A stretch of DNA of 64,000 nt from Microcoleus sp. AS-A8 (GTDB lineage Bacteria > Cyanobacteriota > Cyanobacteriia > Cyanobacteriales > Coleofasciculaceae), in NCBI GenBank assembly GCA_039962225.1, contig JAMPKV010000013.1:62001-126000 (forward strand), written 5' to 3'. Below, one piece after another: positions 17,913-28,300 of the stretch; positions within the stretch are counted from its first letter, which is position 1, and each line of letters starts with the position of its first letter. A program made the position numbers and the translations under genes. The notes beneath the pieces are model-generated. The model ran no database searches. It was not told where the DNA came from and saw only the letters and a program-made list of their open reading frames with translations.

Positions 17913-18418
17913 TGATCCAAGAGGAGGTTAGCGTAACGGGACACAGCCCAAGGTGTAGCAAAGTTTTAGGGTAAGGAGTAATACGAAGTAGCGGCCTTTA
18001 AAGGCCATGCAAAGTCATGGGTAGCAAGGATGAACGATGGAGTACAGATCGTGAGAATATGAGGCGTGAATTCTTGCCAATTACCAAGTCAATAACATGA
18101 TGCTTGAAGCAGAAACTGGATACAGGGTTACAATTTTATTCTTCGCACAAGAGAGTTAAATCTCATGTCGATATCTGTCACAGCCAAACCCACCCAAGAG
18201 AGAGGGTAATTGATTTACCTCTCCCCCTTCATTAATAGGTTAAATCTGAAGGTTGCCCCAAATTAATTCCACATTTCTCAAGAGCTTGTTTGTAGTTTTT
18301 TAGCTTTCCATCGTTAGTAATTAGGAATTAGGGCACGCTTGATAAATTCCTAATTACTAATGACTTATGAGTTATAACTACGAATTAGAGCACAGAGGAA
18401 TGATTTCGAGACGATACC
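17913..18418. other. 506-base intergenic region inside the taxis cluster
   Basis: No gene is supported. It contains a short GGCCTTTAAAGGCC palindrome near 17994-18007 and the large inverted repeat listed at 18314-18360. Its length suggests that pixI-receptor-cheA-cheW may have their own promoter or depend on read-through. Confidence 0.6.
18314..18360. repeat. Perfect 16-bp inverted repeat
   Basis: TTAGTAATTAGGAATT at 18314-18329 is the exact reverse complement of 18345-18360, with a 15-base loop. It is AT-rich and has no T tract after it on the minus strand. It is more likely a dispersed palindromic repeat or an RNA-stabilising hairpin downstream of the cheY gene than a strong terminator. 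Confidence 0.85.
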
Positions 18419-18784
18419 TTAGTTTTTGATCAGTTGTTTAACGGTGCGGACGAATTCTTCCTGATCGACTGGCTTAGCCAAATAGGCATCTGCTCCCTGT
18501 TTCATTCCCCAAAATTTATCCATTTCCCCTCCTTTCGTGGAGCAAATGACAATGGGGATGTTGCTAGTCGCAGCGGCAGCTTTGATTTCACGACAAACTT
18601 CAAATCCACTAGAGCCTGGTAAGACAACATCTAGAATGATGATGTCGAGTTTCTGGTTGTTCAGTTTGGCTAGAGCTTCTTCTCCACTGTTAGCGGTCAC
18701 AACATTGAGACCCCCTTGCTGTAAACAGCGGGTGAGAATTTGCATATCGGTCATGGAATCATCAACAACTAGAGCTGTACTCAT
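18419..18784 (-). CDS. CheY-like response regulator (PixH/PilH type)
   Basis: A 121-residue stand-alone receiver. The acidic pocket is in STALVVDDSMTDMQIL, the acceptor Asp in IIILDVVLPGSSGFEVC, Thr in ICSTKGG and Lys in AYLAKPV. It is predicted to be phosphorylated by the clustered CheA and to adjust pilus motor output or act as a phosphate sink, as in PixH/PilH systems. The ATG at 18784 has GAGGAAA five bases upstream and is preferred over a TTG further out. The gene lies 91 bases after the PATAN regulator, likely in the same transcript. Confidence 0.92.
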   Translation of the reverse strand: MSTALVVDDSMTDMQILTRCLQQGGLNVVTANSGEEALAKLNNQKLDIIILDVVLPGSSGFEVCREIKAAAATSNIPIVICSTKGGEMDKFWGMKQGADAYLAKPVDQEEFVRTVKQLIKN

Positions 18785-18875
18785 GATATTTTCCTCAGTA
18801 ATTAACAACAGAAATTAAGGAAAGATGACAGAAAGGTTAGTCGGTTGGATGTTCAAATTTAAAATCTTCAACGTT

Positions 18876-20090
18876 CTAACCTTCAACCTTCAACCTCGGA
18901 TCACCCTGTTTTAAGTGCTTGCGTAGTACGCCTAGCACTATCCCAGCATCTATTGGTTTGCTGAGAAAATCTGATGCGCCAACAAGCTTGGCTCTAACCC
19001 GATCAACGATGCCACCATTGCCCGTCAAAATGACGATCGGTGTATCACGGAAACAGGAAAGCTTGCGTAATTGAGCGCAAATTTCATACCCATTGGCATT
19101 CGGCATGACTAAATCTAAAAAAATCAAATCCGGCTTACGGGCTAACAGGATAGCGAACGCCCGCATCGCATCATCCACACCTAAAAACCGATACCCGGCT
19201 GCCACGAGTAGGGATTCCATCGTTTGCCGAACTAAAGGACTGTCATCGACACAGGCAATCAGTGACCCTGTGGATTCTCCCAACGCACGCGGCGTTTCAG
19301 GAATGGGGGTATCAACCGGACTGGGCAGATCCGAGATGCTAATCAGTTCCACTAACTCCAATTGAATGTAGGGTAGGAGTGAACGGGTGACTTGCACGAT
19401 ATCTTGCTTCATCTGCATGGCTATGTCACGCAAGGTGCGTTGCCCATTGAGCAGTTGAGTCAGCTTTTGATAGACCGCTTCTGAGGTGCGTTGGCGCAGT
19501 TCTTCGGGTTTTTTGATGATGGGTGCGGCGTTGGGAGAATAGTCAGCAATTGTATGATTGTGCCAAACTCGCCAAGACGGCTGAACTTGTGCGATCGCTT
19601 CATGTATATCAATCAATACGAGGGGTGTTGGTAGCGAGTCATGTTGATCGATTTGATAAATGACGCGCATAGCTTGCACTAAATCGAACAAAACCTCCGC
19701 AATCACGGAGCGAATCATCTTAGCTGTTTGCTCTTTCGTGATTTTTTGCTGTGCAACCCATAAACTCAACAGTTGATATTCCCAGCAAAGTCGAGAATCT
19801 GTAGTGTTAAGGCTCCTCAGATCTTGCTGTAGGCTGGAGCGATGAGCCAGCAACTGAGGACAATGAGCTTCTAAATTTCTTTGCCACCGCCGTACTGAAT
19901 GAATACCCCCTGTCGCATACATTATATGACCCAGGTACAAATAAAAAACCCATTGCTCTTCCTTGGAACTTGTGAACACAAGCTGACCACTAAACCGCAG
20001 CCGCTTCAAACTTTCCAGGAATCGGATTTGCTTGCCAGCCGTAAATAAGCTAGCCGAGGCCAGAGGAGGAGCTTGTTGAACATTTCTCAC
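18876..20090 (-). CDS. PATAN-domain response regulator (PatA/PixG-like)
   Basis: A 404-residue protein. The N-terminal DUF4388/PATAN region (FLESLKRLRFSGQLVFTSSK, then WVFYLYLGHIMYATGG) reaches about residue 130. A helical middle follows, then a receiver from about residue 276 (GSLIACVDDSPLVRQ, acceptor Asp in LIFLDLVMPNANG, Lys in DFLSKPI). PATAN regulators such as PixG/PixE bind the pilus extension ATPase PilB in Synechocystis. This is the first gene of the cluster and probably its output element. The final residues RLKVEG are encoded by a dispersed TTGAAGG-type repeat, so the C-terminus has been reshaped by it. PatA of heterocyst formers shares this architecture, but the neighbours argue for motility. 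Confidence 0.9.
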   Translation of the reverse strand: MRNVQQAPPLASASLFTAGKQIRFLESLKRLRFSGQLVFTSSKEEQWVFYLYLGHIMYATGGIHSVRRWQRNLEAHCPQLLAHRSSLQQDLRSLNTTDSRLCWEYQLLSLWVAQQKITKEQTAKMIRSVIAEVLFDLVQAMRVIYQIDQHDSLPTPLVLIDIHEAIAQVQPSWRVWHNHTIADYSPNAAPIIKKPEELRQRTSEAVYQKLTQLLNGQRTLRDIAMQMKQDIVQVTRSLLPYIQLELVELISISDLPSPVDTPIPETPRALGESTGSLIACVDDSPLVRQTMESLLVAAGYRFLGVDDAMRAFAILLARKPDLIFLDLVMPNANGYEICAQLRKLSCFRDTPIVILTGNGGIVDRVRAKLVGASDFLSKPIDAGIVLGVLRKHLKQGDPRLKVEG

Positions 20091-21176
20091 TACACATTCT
20101 CCCTAACGAGTTGACTGATAACGTCCTGAAAACTCATAGCTTTGAGGTATTTTAATGACTCGAAGACGCACCTAGCCTACATCCTGGTCACCTTAAAAGA
20201 AGACTTTTTCAGCAGAAAAGAGAGTGAATTTTCACCACTACCTTGAGACACTACAAGTGAGAACGTAACCAACAAGGATTTCAAGTATCGGGAACCAGCT
20301 TTTATCTCTGTACGATTGCAGGACTGAAGTCAAGAGATTGTAACCCTCTAGATGTAGCCGTTGAGGAAATCTTTTGAGTTCGGGCATCTTTTGGGGAATC
20401 CTCAGATTTTTCCTCGGAGAAATTCTGAAACTTGTATAGAGTGGTCTAGGCTCTGACCCCTTGTCATCATTATTTAAATCTATGTCATACGCTTTCGCAA
20501 TACTCGTATTACAAAAGCTTCTCTACATTTCTATCATTAATGGGTATCAATGTCGATTGAAATTTGTAACTTTATAAATTCTTTTTTTCCTTGCCGAAGT
20601 TTTTTTGAAATCCTTATCAAACGAAATTTTAGCCATGACGTTAATTGAATAAGGTGTTTAACCCTCACCCCGCATGGCTTTTAGAGATATGGCTAAAAAA
20701 ATAATTAGTGTTTAATTAACGAAGAATATTTTATATTGCCGAAATAAAATTAGCCGCTCCTTGTTCCCAATCAAGGCAGTAATACAAATTCAATAAGTAT
20801 GAATTAATACTGATACAAATTTAATTTAAAAAGTCAGCATGTAATATTTTCGCAACTTTATCTCTTCTGTCCGGATAATTTTCAATTCAAAAATTATTCT
20901 TCTCTAAAATTAGAGCTAGTCTAAATGAATTGTAAAACTCTCCCCTCTCTTTCTCTGTGTTCTCTGTGTCTCTGTGGTTTATTATTTTCACAAAGGATTT
21001 AGACTAACTCTAATGATCTCCTCCCCCACTCCCCCTCCTTTCACCGCCTTGCACTAGGGGTCTAGCACTGATGGGTAAGATGTAATACAACGCCTGACGA
21101 CTGCACTTGTAGCCCCTGCTCTCCACTAAAATAACTGGGGAATCACTCACTGGGGAATTGGGAAGTCGCAGCACAC
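20091..21176. other. 1.1-kb non-coding region between divergent genes
   Basis: No ORF with coding character was found. The stretch at about 20460-20930 is very AT-rich. It must hold promoters for the taxis cluster (leftward) and the helicase (rightward) and contains the inverted-repeat element at 20909-21014. Confidence 0.6.
20909..21014. repeat. MITE-like element with 18-bp inverted termini
   Basis: ATTAGAGCTAGTCTAAAT at 20909-20926 and ATTTAGACTAACTCTAAT at 20997-21014 are reverse complements with one mismatch, flanking a 70-base core. The core has the CTCTGTGTTCTCTGTG phrase that recurs between cyanobacterial genes. A related phrase lies inside the gene at 44655-47957. The size and ends suit a non-autonomous palindromic element. 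Confidence 0.75.
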
Positions 21177-22724
21177 ATGGTTCGTACCCCTACTTTAGCG
21201 TTCGATCGGGGCACCCTAATTTTGCATCCACCGCCACGGGGGAAAACCTGGGTGGATTATGCGACTTGGGATGACCGAGTGGAGAAGTTTCGCATCCCTG
21301 CCATGCACTATCGCCAACTGGTGGAAGCCTTGCAAGCGGAAGGGACTGACTTTAACGATGAGGCAAAGGAATTTTCTCCCTTAGAATTAGTTCCCAGCTT
21401 TGAGATGGAACCTTATCCTCATCAGACAGAAGCGCTTTTAGCGTGGAAACAAGCAGGGCGTCGAGGGGTGGTGGTGCTGCCCACCGCCGCCGGGAAAACG
21501 TATTTGGCGCAACTGGCGATGCAGGCGACGCCCCGCACCACATTGATTGTGGTACCAACACTGGATTTGATGCACCAGTGGTATGCTCACTTAACCGCCG
21601 CTTTTCCGGATGCAGAGGTGGGATTATTGGGGGGCGGTTCGCGGGATAAAACCCCGATTCTGATTTCCACTTACGACAGTGCCACCATCCATGCGGAAGC
21701 ATTGGGCAATCAGTATGCCATGCTCGTGTTTGATGAGTGTCATCACTTACCCACTGACTTTTACCGAGTGATTGCGGAATATGCGATCGCACCTTACCGT
21801 TTAGGACTCACTGCCACTCCCGATCGCTCCGATGGGCGTCATGGGGACTTGAAGGGGTTGATTGGGCCAGAAGTCTATCGCAAGTCGCCGGAGGACTTGG
21901 CGGGGTTGGCATTGGCGGATCACAAATTAGTGCAGATTAAAGTGAAGCTGTCCCAAAAAGAACGCGATCGCTATAATACCTGCATCAAACTCCGCAATGA
22001 GTTTTTAAGGGACTCCAAGATTTCCTTGGGCAGTCTGGATGGCTGGCAAAAGTTTGTCATGGCAAGTGCGCGATCGCAAGCGGGACGCAGAGCTATGTTA
22101 GCCCATCGGGAAGCCAAAGAAATTGCGTCCGGTACCGATGGTAAGCTCAGGATTCTCACTGATTTACTGGCTCAACACTACCCAGAACGGATTCTTGTCT
22201 TCACCAACGATAACGCTACCGTCTACCGCATTTCCCAAGACTTGCTGATTCCAGCCATTACCCATCAAACGCCAGTCAAGGAACGACATGAAATCCTCAC
22301 TCGCTTTCGGGAAGGAGAATACAAAACCTTAGTGGCATCCCACGTTCTCAATGAAGGGGTGGATGTCCCCGATGCTCGTGTGGCAATTATTTTATCGGGT
22401 ACGGGTTCCAGTCGCGAGTATATTCAGCGCTTGGGTCGAGTGTTGCGTAAGGGTTCTGAGGGACATAAACTAGCGCTGCTTTATGAAGTTGTGGCAGAGG
22501 ATACCAGTGAGGAAGGGACATCTCAACGTCGGCATGGTGCGGAAGGGAGGAAGGAAGCACCAAGCCGCAAAGCAACAGAAAAGCCGAAGCCCAAGCTCCG
22601 GCAACTAGAATTAGATATTTCAGCTTCTTCCTCGATTTATGACGTGAATCGTTCAACAAGGTATAAAGCAGCCGAGTCAACTGATCCGTGGAAAGAAGAA
22701 GATGCACCCGAAGCGGAATCATAA
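21177..22724 (+). CDS. XPB-like superfamily 2 DNA helicase
   Basis: A 515-residue SF2 helicase. Visible motifs are Q-motif region PYPHQTEALLAW, motif I PTAAGKT, Ia VPTLDLMHQWY, II DECHH, III LTATPDR, IV ILVFTND, V VLNEGVDVPD and VI QRLGRVLRKG. Order and spacing match bacterial/archaeal XPB. The damage-recognition N-terminus is short, and a thumb-like insertion lies at about residues 250-300. The tail after residue 440 is charged and probably disordered. XPB homologues unwind DNA in repair and often sit next to a Bax1/DUF790 nuclease; none is present here. ATG start, no strong ribosome site, single gene. Confidence 0.9.
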   Translation: MVRTPTLAFDRGTLILHPPPRGKTWVDYATWDDRVEKFRIPAMHYRQLVEALQAEGTDFNDEAKEFSPLELVPSFEMEPYPHQTEALLAWKQAGRRGVVVLPTAAGKTYLAQLAMQATPRTTLIVVPTLDLMHQWYAHLTAAFPDAEVGLLGGGSRDKTPILISTYDSATIHAEALGNQYAMLVFDECHHLPTDFYRVIAEYAIAPYRLGLTATPDRSDGRHGDLKGLIGPEVYRKSPEDLAGLALADHKLVQIKVKLSQKERDRYNTCIKLRNEFLRDSKISLGSLDGWQKFVMASARSQAGRRAMLAHREAKEIASGTDGKLRILTDLLAQHYPERILVFTNDNATVYRISQDLLIPAITHQTPVKERHEILTRFREGEYKTLVASHVLNEGVDVPDARVAIILSGTGSSREYIQRLGRVLRKGSEGHKLALLYEVVAEDTSEEGTSQRRHGAEGRKEAPSRKATEKPKPKLRQLELDISASSSIYDVNRSTRYKAAESTDPWKEEDAPEAES

Positions 22725-22801
22725 GACAATTAAGTACTGCCTCAATCCCCAATGTTGTTTAGAAGTCTTTGATTGAGCGATCACGATTCAGTCAACCGTG
22801 A

Positions 22802-24883
22802 CTAGGCAGCAACAAGAATGCTACTATTCGTCAGAGTCAGTCCAGTAGTGAGGCTGGCAAACTGCACTTGTGCGCTTTCCCCTACACCATCCATGTCAAA
22901 GAACAGTCCTCCTGTAGAGGAGTCATAGATGAAACGATGGTCAGCCGTTGTAGCAGCCGAACCGAGCCAGAATTGACTTTCGGCTAGCAGACCGGCGATT
23001 AGTTGACCTCCAAAACCACTGGCAGACACTTGAAACAAGTCACCCTGTTCGATGGTAAAGTCGCTGATGATGTCAAACTCGTCGCCAGTGGAGCTAAAAG
23101 CAAACGTATCGGCGTTCAGTCCACCCGTCAGGATGTCGTAACCAGAGCCACCGATGAGCAGATCGTTGCCTTCGCCACCATCAAGGTTATCGTTGCCCCC
23201 TTCTCCTCGGAGGGTATCGTTACCTGCGCCACCAGACAACACATTAATCCCACTATTTCCTGTAATCTCGTTGTCAAGGCTATTACCTGTGGCAGCCGTC
23301 GTGCTGGTGCCTGTAAAGATCAGGTTCTCTATGTAGTCTCCTAGAGTGTAGGTAACGGACGAGTAGATGGTATCAATTCCCTGATCAGTATATTCGATGA
23401 CCACATCCCCGACGCTGTCAACAATATAGCGGTCATTACCAGCACCACCGTACATACTGTCATTGCCGGTGCCACCATCGAGGTAGTCATCGCCAGCCCC
23501 ACCATAGAGGGCATCATTACCAGCACCACCGTACATACTGTCATCGCCACTGTCACCACTGAGATAGTCATCGCCACTGTCACTCCACAGGTAGTCATTA
23601 CCATCTCCACCACTGAGCGTGTCATTGCCGTTTTCACCGTAGAGCGTGTCGTTGCCATCTGCACCCCAGAGATAGTCATTGCCATCCCCGCCTCTTAGGA
23701 AGTTGGCGACGCCATTGCCATAAATTGTGTCATTACCGCTACCACCAGTGGCATTTTCGATCGTCACGCCATAAGCGATCGCGACATTATCTTTGGCATC
23801 TGCTGAACCTCTTGCCCCAATGGAGCTGAAGTTGCCTGCATTCAGGTTGATAAAGGCGTTCCGTGTCTGGTTGGCAGCACTGATGGTATCAGTACCGCCC
23901 CCATCCCAAATGGTTTGCAGGAAGGATTCATTGGTTACCCAGCTATAGATATTGTCTCCGGTGCGCGTACTGGTGTTTGCACCGTACAGATATTGAATAG
24001 CGGCAACATCAAAAAGTTGTGGAGTTTGCGGACGTACTCCTGGCATGTCTGGGTGCTGGCTATATGACAGGTTGGAGTACTTGTAGCTATCCTGTGAGGT
24101 TGGTAGATTGACTGAGCCATCGTGTGGATGCTTCAAGCCCAGAGCATGACCAATTTCATGGAGTAAGGTACCAAAGTACCAGGTACCGGGCGTCAAATTA
24201 GAGGCAGAGTTACTCATCCAGACATCGCCACCACTGGGAGCAGAAGAGGGGTAATATGCCCAACCGGCTGCACCGGGGTTCGTGGCATAGCCAAATCGCA
24301 TTGTTCCCCCACCACCAGCATCAGAAACTTCAACAAAATTGATGTTGGCGACATCGGCGTAAAGTTGTAACGCTTGCCGAGTAAACTCTCTTTGCTCTGC
24401 TGTGAAGGTGTTAAAGTTAGTCCAGTTGGCAGGAGCATAGGACGGCCGACTTTCCATAAAGCTAAAGGTAATCGTCACAGGTGTGCCGAATGGACTGCCA
24501 GAGTTCCAACGCGGGCGATTAGCTGGGAGCAGAGCATCAATGTAGTTAGGCAGGTCGCTGATCGGCTGAACTAAGGTATTATTGGCAGCGTTACTCGGCT
24601 GAAGGTCATGGCTAGAATGTCCCAGCGAGTCACTATGGTGATGATTACTGCTACCAATCAATGGGTCAGCGTCACTGTTGTCAGTAATACTATCTGTCTG
24701 TAACGTGCTAATACCATTGTCAAAGTGATCGTCGATCAACTTAGGTGTACCTAATCCAGGATTGAGGACATCATTAATCCCATAATTGATCAAGGGAGTA
24801 CCAGCCTTTAAGTCTCCGAGCAAACTATCGGTATCTTCCTTCCCAATCTGACAATTAAACATGCCATCACTATTTGTAGACAT
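22802..24883 (-). CDS. Serralysin-like RTX metalloprotease (M10B)
   Basis: A 693-residue protein. After a 130-residue N-terminal region comes a metzincin catalytic domain with the zinc motif HEIGHALGLKH. A short C-terminal part of the domain (FDVAAIQYLYG) leads into nonapeptide calcium-binding RTX repeats (GGDGNDYLW, GGAGNDALY and others) and a final RTX C-terminal segment typical of type I secretion substrates. There is no N-terminal signal peptide, as expected. The Met-turn is odd: YSNLSY stands where SxMSY is usual, so the Met is Leu. It is probably secreted and proteolytic, but activity needs testing. No type I transporter genes are nearby. ATG start. Confidence 0.9.
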   Translation of the reverse strand: MSTNSDGMFNCQIGKEDTDSLLGDLKAGTPLINYGINDVLNPGLGTPKLIDDHFDNGISTLQTDSITDNSDADPLIGSSNHHHSDSLGHSSHDLQPSNAANNTLVQPISDLPNYIDALLPANRPRWNSGSPFGTPVTITFSFMESRPSYAPANWTNFNTFTAEQREFTRQALQLYADVANINFVEVSDAGGGGTMRFGYATNPGAAGWAYYPSSAPSGGDVWMSNSASNLTPGTWYFGTLLHEIGHALGLKHPHDGSVNLPTSQDSYKYSNLSYSQHPDMPGVRPQTPQLFDVAAIQYLYGANTSTRTGDNIYSWVTNESFLQTIWDGGGTDTISAANQTRNAFINLNAGNFSSIGARGSADAKDNVAIAYGVTIENATGGSGNDTIYGNGVANFLRGGDGNDYLWGADGNDTLYGENGNDTLSGGDGNDYLWSDSGDDYLSGDSGDDSMYGGAGNDALYGGAGDDYLDGGTGNDSMYGGAGNDRYIVDSVGDVVIEYTDQGIDTIYSSVTYTLGDYIENLIFTGTSTTAATGNSLDNEITGNSGINVLSGGAGNDTLRGEGGNDNLDGGEGNDLLIGGSGYDILTGGLNADTFAFSSTGDEFDIISDFTIEQGDLFQVSASGFGGQLIAGLLAESQFWLGSAATTADHRFIYDSSTGGLFFDMDGVGESAQVQFASLTTGLTLTNSSILVAA

Positions 24884-25311
24884 AAATCTTCCTTGGGTAA
24901 GTAATAGTTGCAGCGTAGGATTTGCATTGGCTATGCCGGCAAATAGCCAAGTTTTTAATTTTTAGCTGCTACTTATTGGTCTGAATGAGATTTTATTTTT
25001 ACGCAGAATTTCCTTTTTATTTACATTAGTTTACAAAATTAGTAGAGCGGCTTTCAGCTATTAGGTCTTGAAGACTCTTTTACTCAGTTCGATATTTTTA
25101 ATATTTTATAATTATAGAAATAAAAACAAAAAAAGTAGGAACTTCTCACCGAGAGGCTTAACATTTCCGTGAGCGTCTCCTACTAAGTTGCATTCTTATT
25201 TAAGGGTGCCTTGGAATTGCACCCTTTCTAGTACAGGATAAAACTCGCAGTCTCAAGAAACGTTTGAGTGACTTGAGTCGATTTTGCCGTTCTTCTGAGC
25301 GGTATCAATGA
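24884..25311. other. Intergenic region between RTX protease and TPS-CHAT 2
   Basis: No gene in 428 bases. The part at 24980-25130 is AT-rich and probably holds the protease promoter. The hairpin at 25202-25226 lies about 85 bases after the CHAT stop. Confidence 0.6.
25202..25226 (-). terminator. Hairpin downstream of TPS-CHAT 2
   Basis: AAGGGTGC at 25202-25209 pairs perfectly with GCACCCTT at 25219-25226 around a nine-base loop. On the minus strand the following bases are AAATAAG, not a T tract, so termination would be weak; it may instead protect the mRNA end. Confidence 0.5.
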
Positions 25312-28300
25312 TTACCAAGGATTACCAATCATCGTGAAAGCACTCCAGTAGTAGGGATGGGAAAATTGGTTATTTCCTACACGCGCTAGAGTTGGCGGCA
25401 AGGGGAAGCTACCCGTGCTGGTCATCAGCTTTCCTTCCTGTAATTGCACCTCTCCATTGAGCATTGCTAATTGAGTTTGCCGTAGGGCTTCGGCTTTAAT
25501 CGGAGCCTGTTTTAATTGGTTGTAAAATTCAGCCATTAAGCCCAATGTTCCTTGGTCATTGACATACCACAAACTCCCCAAAACCGACTTCACTCCAGCT
25601 TGCGCGGCTAACCCCGCAAATCCGAGTTCTATCTGTTCATCCCCTAAAGCTGTGCGACAAGCACTTAAAACTAATAGTTCTACAGCCGGTTTATTCAAGG
25701 CTAGTTTTCGTAATTGATCGAGGTGCAGTTGGCTATTCCAAAACTGAATATAGGACTTTTGGGGATTACTGATTTTAAACTCAGCATGGGTGGCTAAATG
25801 GATAATGCCATAGGAGGTTTCCTGTCGAGCGGCTTGAAGATTTTCGAGAGTAAAATAGTTATTTAGGTAAGATTTTCCCGACCATAACTTGCCGACAATG
25901 GTCGATATTTCCATGGGTACAGCAGGTAAAGGACTTTGCCCCACAAATTGTGACGCCCCCATTGCCAAAACCGAGGTATTCTTCACATTGACATAGCGAG
26001 TATCGGTGAGCGAAAGACTGGGCATTAAGCCAACGCTATATCGTTCGATGATGAAATTTTGACCATCGTGAAGCGCCGCTAAAGGGATGCTGCGTAATCC
26101 GGTGTCCATGATGTAAACCAGATTTTTGATCTTCCGTTGTTGTAAATCCTCCTCAAGAGGAGCCGTTAGCCACCGATACATCTGTTGAGCGGGAACAAGG
26201 AAGCCTGAACGGTTAGTGCGATCGCTCACTTGAGTGCGAAATTCCTGCGTCATTTGGGCAACTTCGGCTCTTGTTACATTCACGGAGCGGCGAATGGGAT
26301 TTCCTTCAGCCGTGATCAGAATCAGTTCCAAGCGATCCTGCTGCCGAGAGGCGGCGCTAACGTTAACATCAGGCGTCAGCGAACGGAACAAGTTGGATTC
26401 AATAGCTTCTCCCCCGGCGTTGCTGTTTCCTTTCTGTGTGGCGGGGACTGGGGTAATGGTCGAAGGAACAAACACTGCATAGATCAGCGCGGGTTTAATA
26501 CCCGTGGCACTCTCGACTTCGCGTAGCAGGTTACGCGCTTGGGAGAGAGTGACGGGACGAGTCTCACCCAATCCCAGCCCTTCGGCAAACTCGTCGCTCA
26601 ATGATTGGTCAATCTGCAAAGCCCCTAAGTCATGGTTGGGAAGCAGTGGTAGTTTCTCTAGCTCTTCTCGAACTGGAAGCTGCCCAATGGGATTGATGGT
26701 TTGTTTAGAAGTAGGAGGAGTGGAGTGTGGTTGAACAGGAGTGAGGGATGGAGTCGATACCGTAGGAGCGGGGGTGGGGAGAGCAGCAGGTGGAGTCGGC
26801 AAAACAGCAGGTGGAGTCGGCAAAACAGCCGGCGGAGTCGGCAGGGTAAGGGGTGGGTTAACACTAATAATCCGAATATTGCCTTGCGTATAGGTGAAGG
26901 GAAAGGAGGCAAGCGGCGCAATTGTGAACTCGCCACTCGTCAGTGTTCCCGCTGTACCGTTCAGGGTGGCATTCCCCACATCAAAGGGAATAATTCCCCC
27001 ACCTCCATGTCGAATGGTGATATCACCGCCACGATTTCCGCCAAGAGTAGAAATACTAACCAATTCCCCATTGGCAGCCTTAAAAGTACTGATGGCTCTG
27101 AATACACTTTCCGTGGTGATATCCACACTACCGCCTTGGGTGCCTCCCTGGGCATTAATTGAACTCACTTGAATAGCACCAGAAGGCTCAAGGATGATAT
27201 TGCCACCTTGTCCAAACGCCCCACTAGTATTGATTTGACCCGCTGTAATTTGAGTCTGGGCGTTCAGGGTGATGTTGCCACCATCGGTTAGTCCCGATGC
27301 GTTGAGGTTTCCGGTGGTAATGGCTCCGTTATCACTTTTCAGGGTAATATTCCCACCTTGAGTGATAGAAGAGCTGGAGTTCAGTGTCCCCGCACTCGTA
27401 TTAATGTTGCCGAACAGACTGGTTAGGGTAATGGCTCGACCCGGATTGATGATATTGCCCGTGGTAATCTCTTGGTTGGCTAACAGGCTAATGGTGGCGT
27501 TGTTCGTTCCAGTTAAGGTAAACCCGCTGGTGTTGATTGAACCCTTGCCAACGGGCGATCGCAAGATCACTGGGTCATTAAATGTTGTATCCCCAGCTAA
27601 GATAATGGCACCGCTCCCCGATGCACTGCCGATGGTGATGCTGTTAAATCCAGGCTGTAAGGCGGCGAGATCACGGGCTATTAGATCTAACGTAGTCAAG
27701 CTATTATCGACACTCCCTCCCAGTATGATCGCGCGATCGGGAGTCAACGGCTGAAGTATTAAATTACCCGTTCCCGACACCGCCTGGAGAAAGTCAATGC
27801 CGTTGGCATTCAAGGTAAGATTATTTACCCCGGCGGCGAGAGTGCTGTTAAATACCAGGAATCTAGGAGTATTAATCCTGGTGTCGCCAATGAGCGTGAC
27901 GGGATTGTTGAATCTGTAGCCATTGAGAAAGGTATACTCGCCCGCTAGCTGAATCATCCCGGTGCTATTCAGGGTTAAGCTGCCGAGGGGTACACGCTGA
28001 CCAATCCCATTAAAAGTAATGGTGCCATTGCCGGAATTTACAATTAAGTTTTGCGCCCCAGTCGTCGTCCCATCCAGTGAGCGATTGAAGGTGATGTTGC
28101 CGTTAGATGCCGGCCCGGTGGAATCCAGGGTAACTGTGGGCTGATTGAGCGTGACATTGCCCGTCAAGCTGATATTGCCACCGCTTTGGCTGTCGCTGGA
28201 AGTATTGATGGTGCTGCCACTGAAGCTAATATTGCCACTACCCGCGCTTAGGGTCACGTTAGCGCCGTTGCCACTGGTGCCCTGGTTAGATTGAGAACTC

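Noticed and set aside
18876..20090. Assigning the PATAN regulator as heterocyst-pattern gene patA
   Set aside because: The neighbours are taxis genes and PixG-type proteins share the architecture; nothing else in the window concerns heterocysts.
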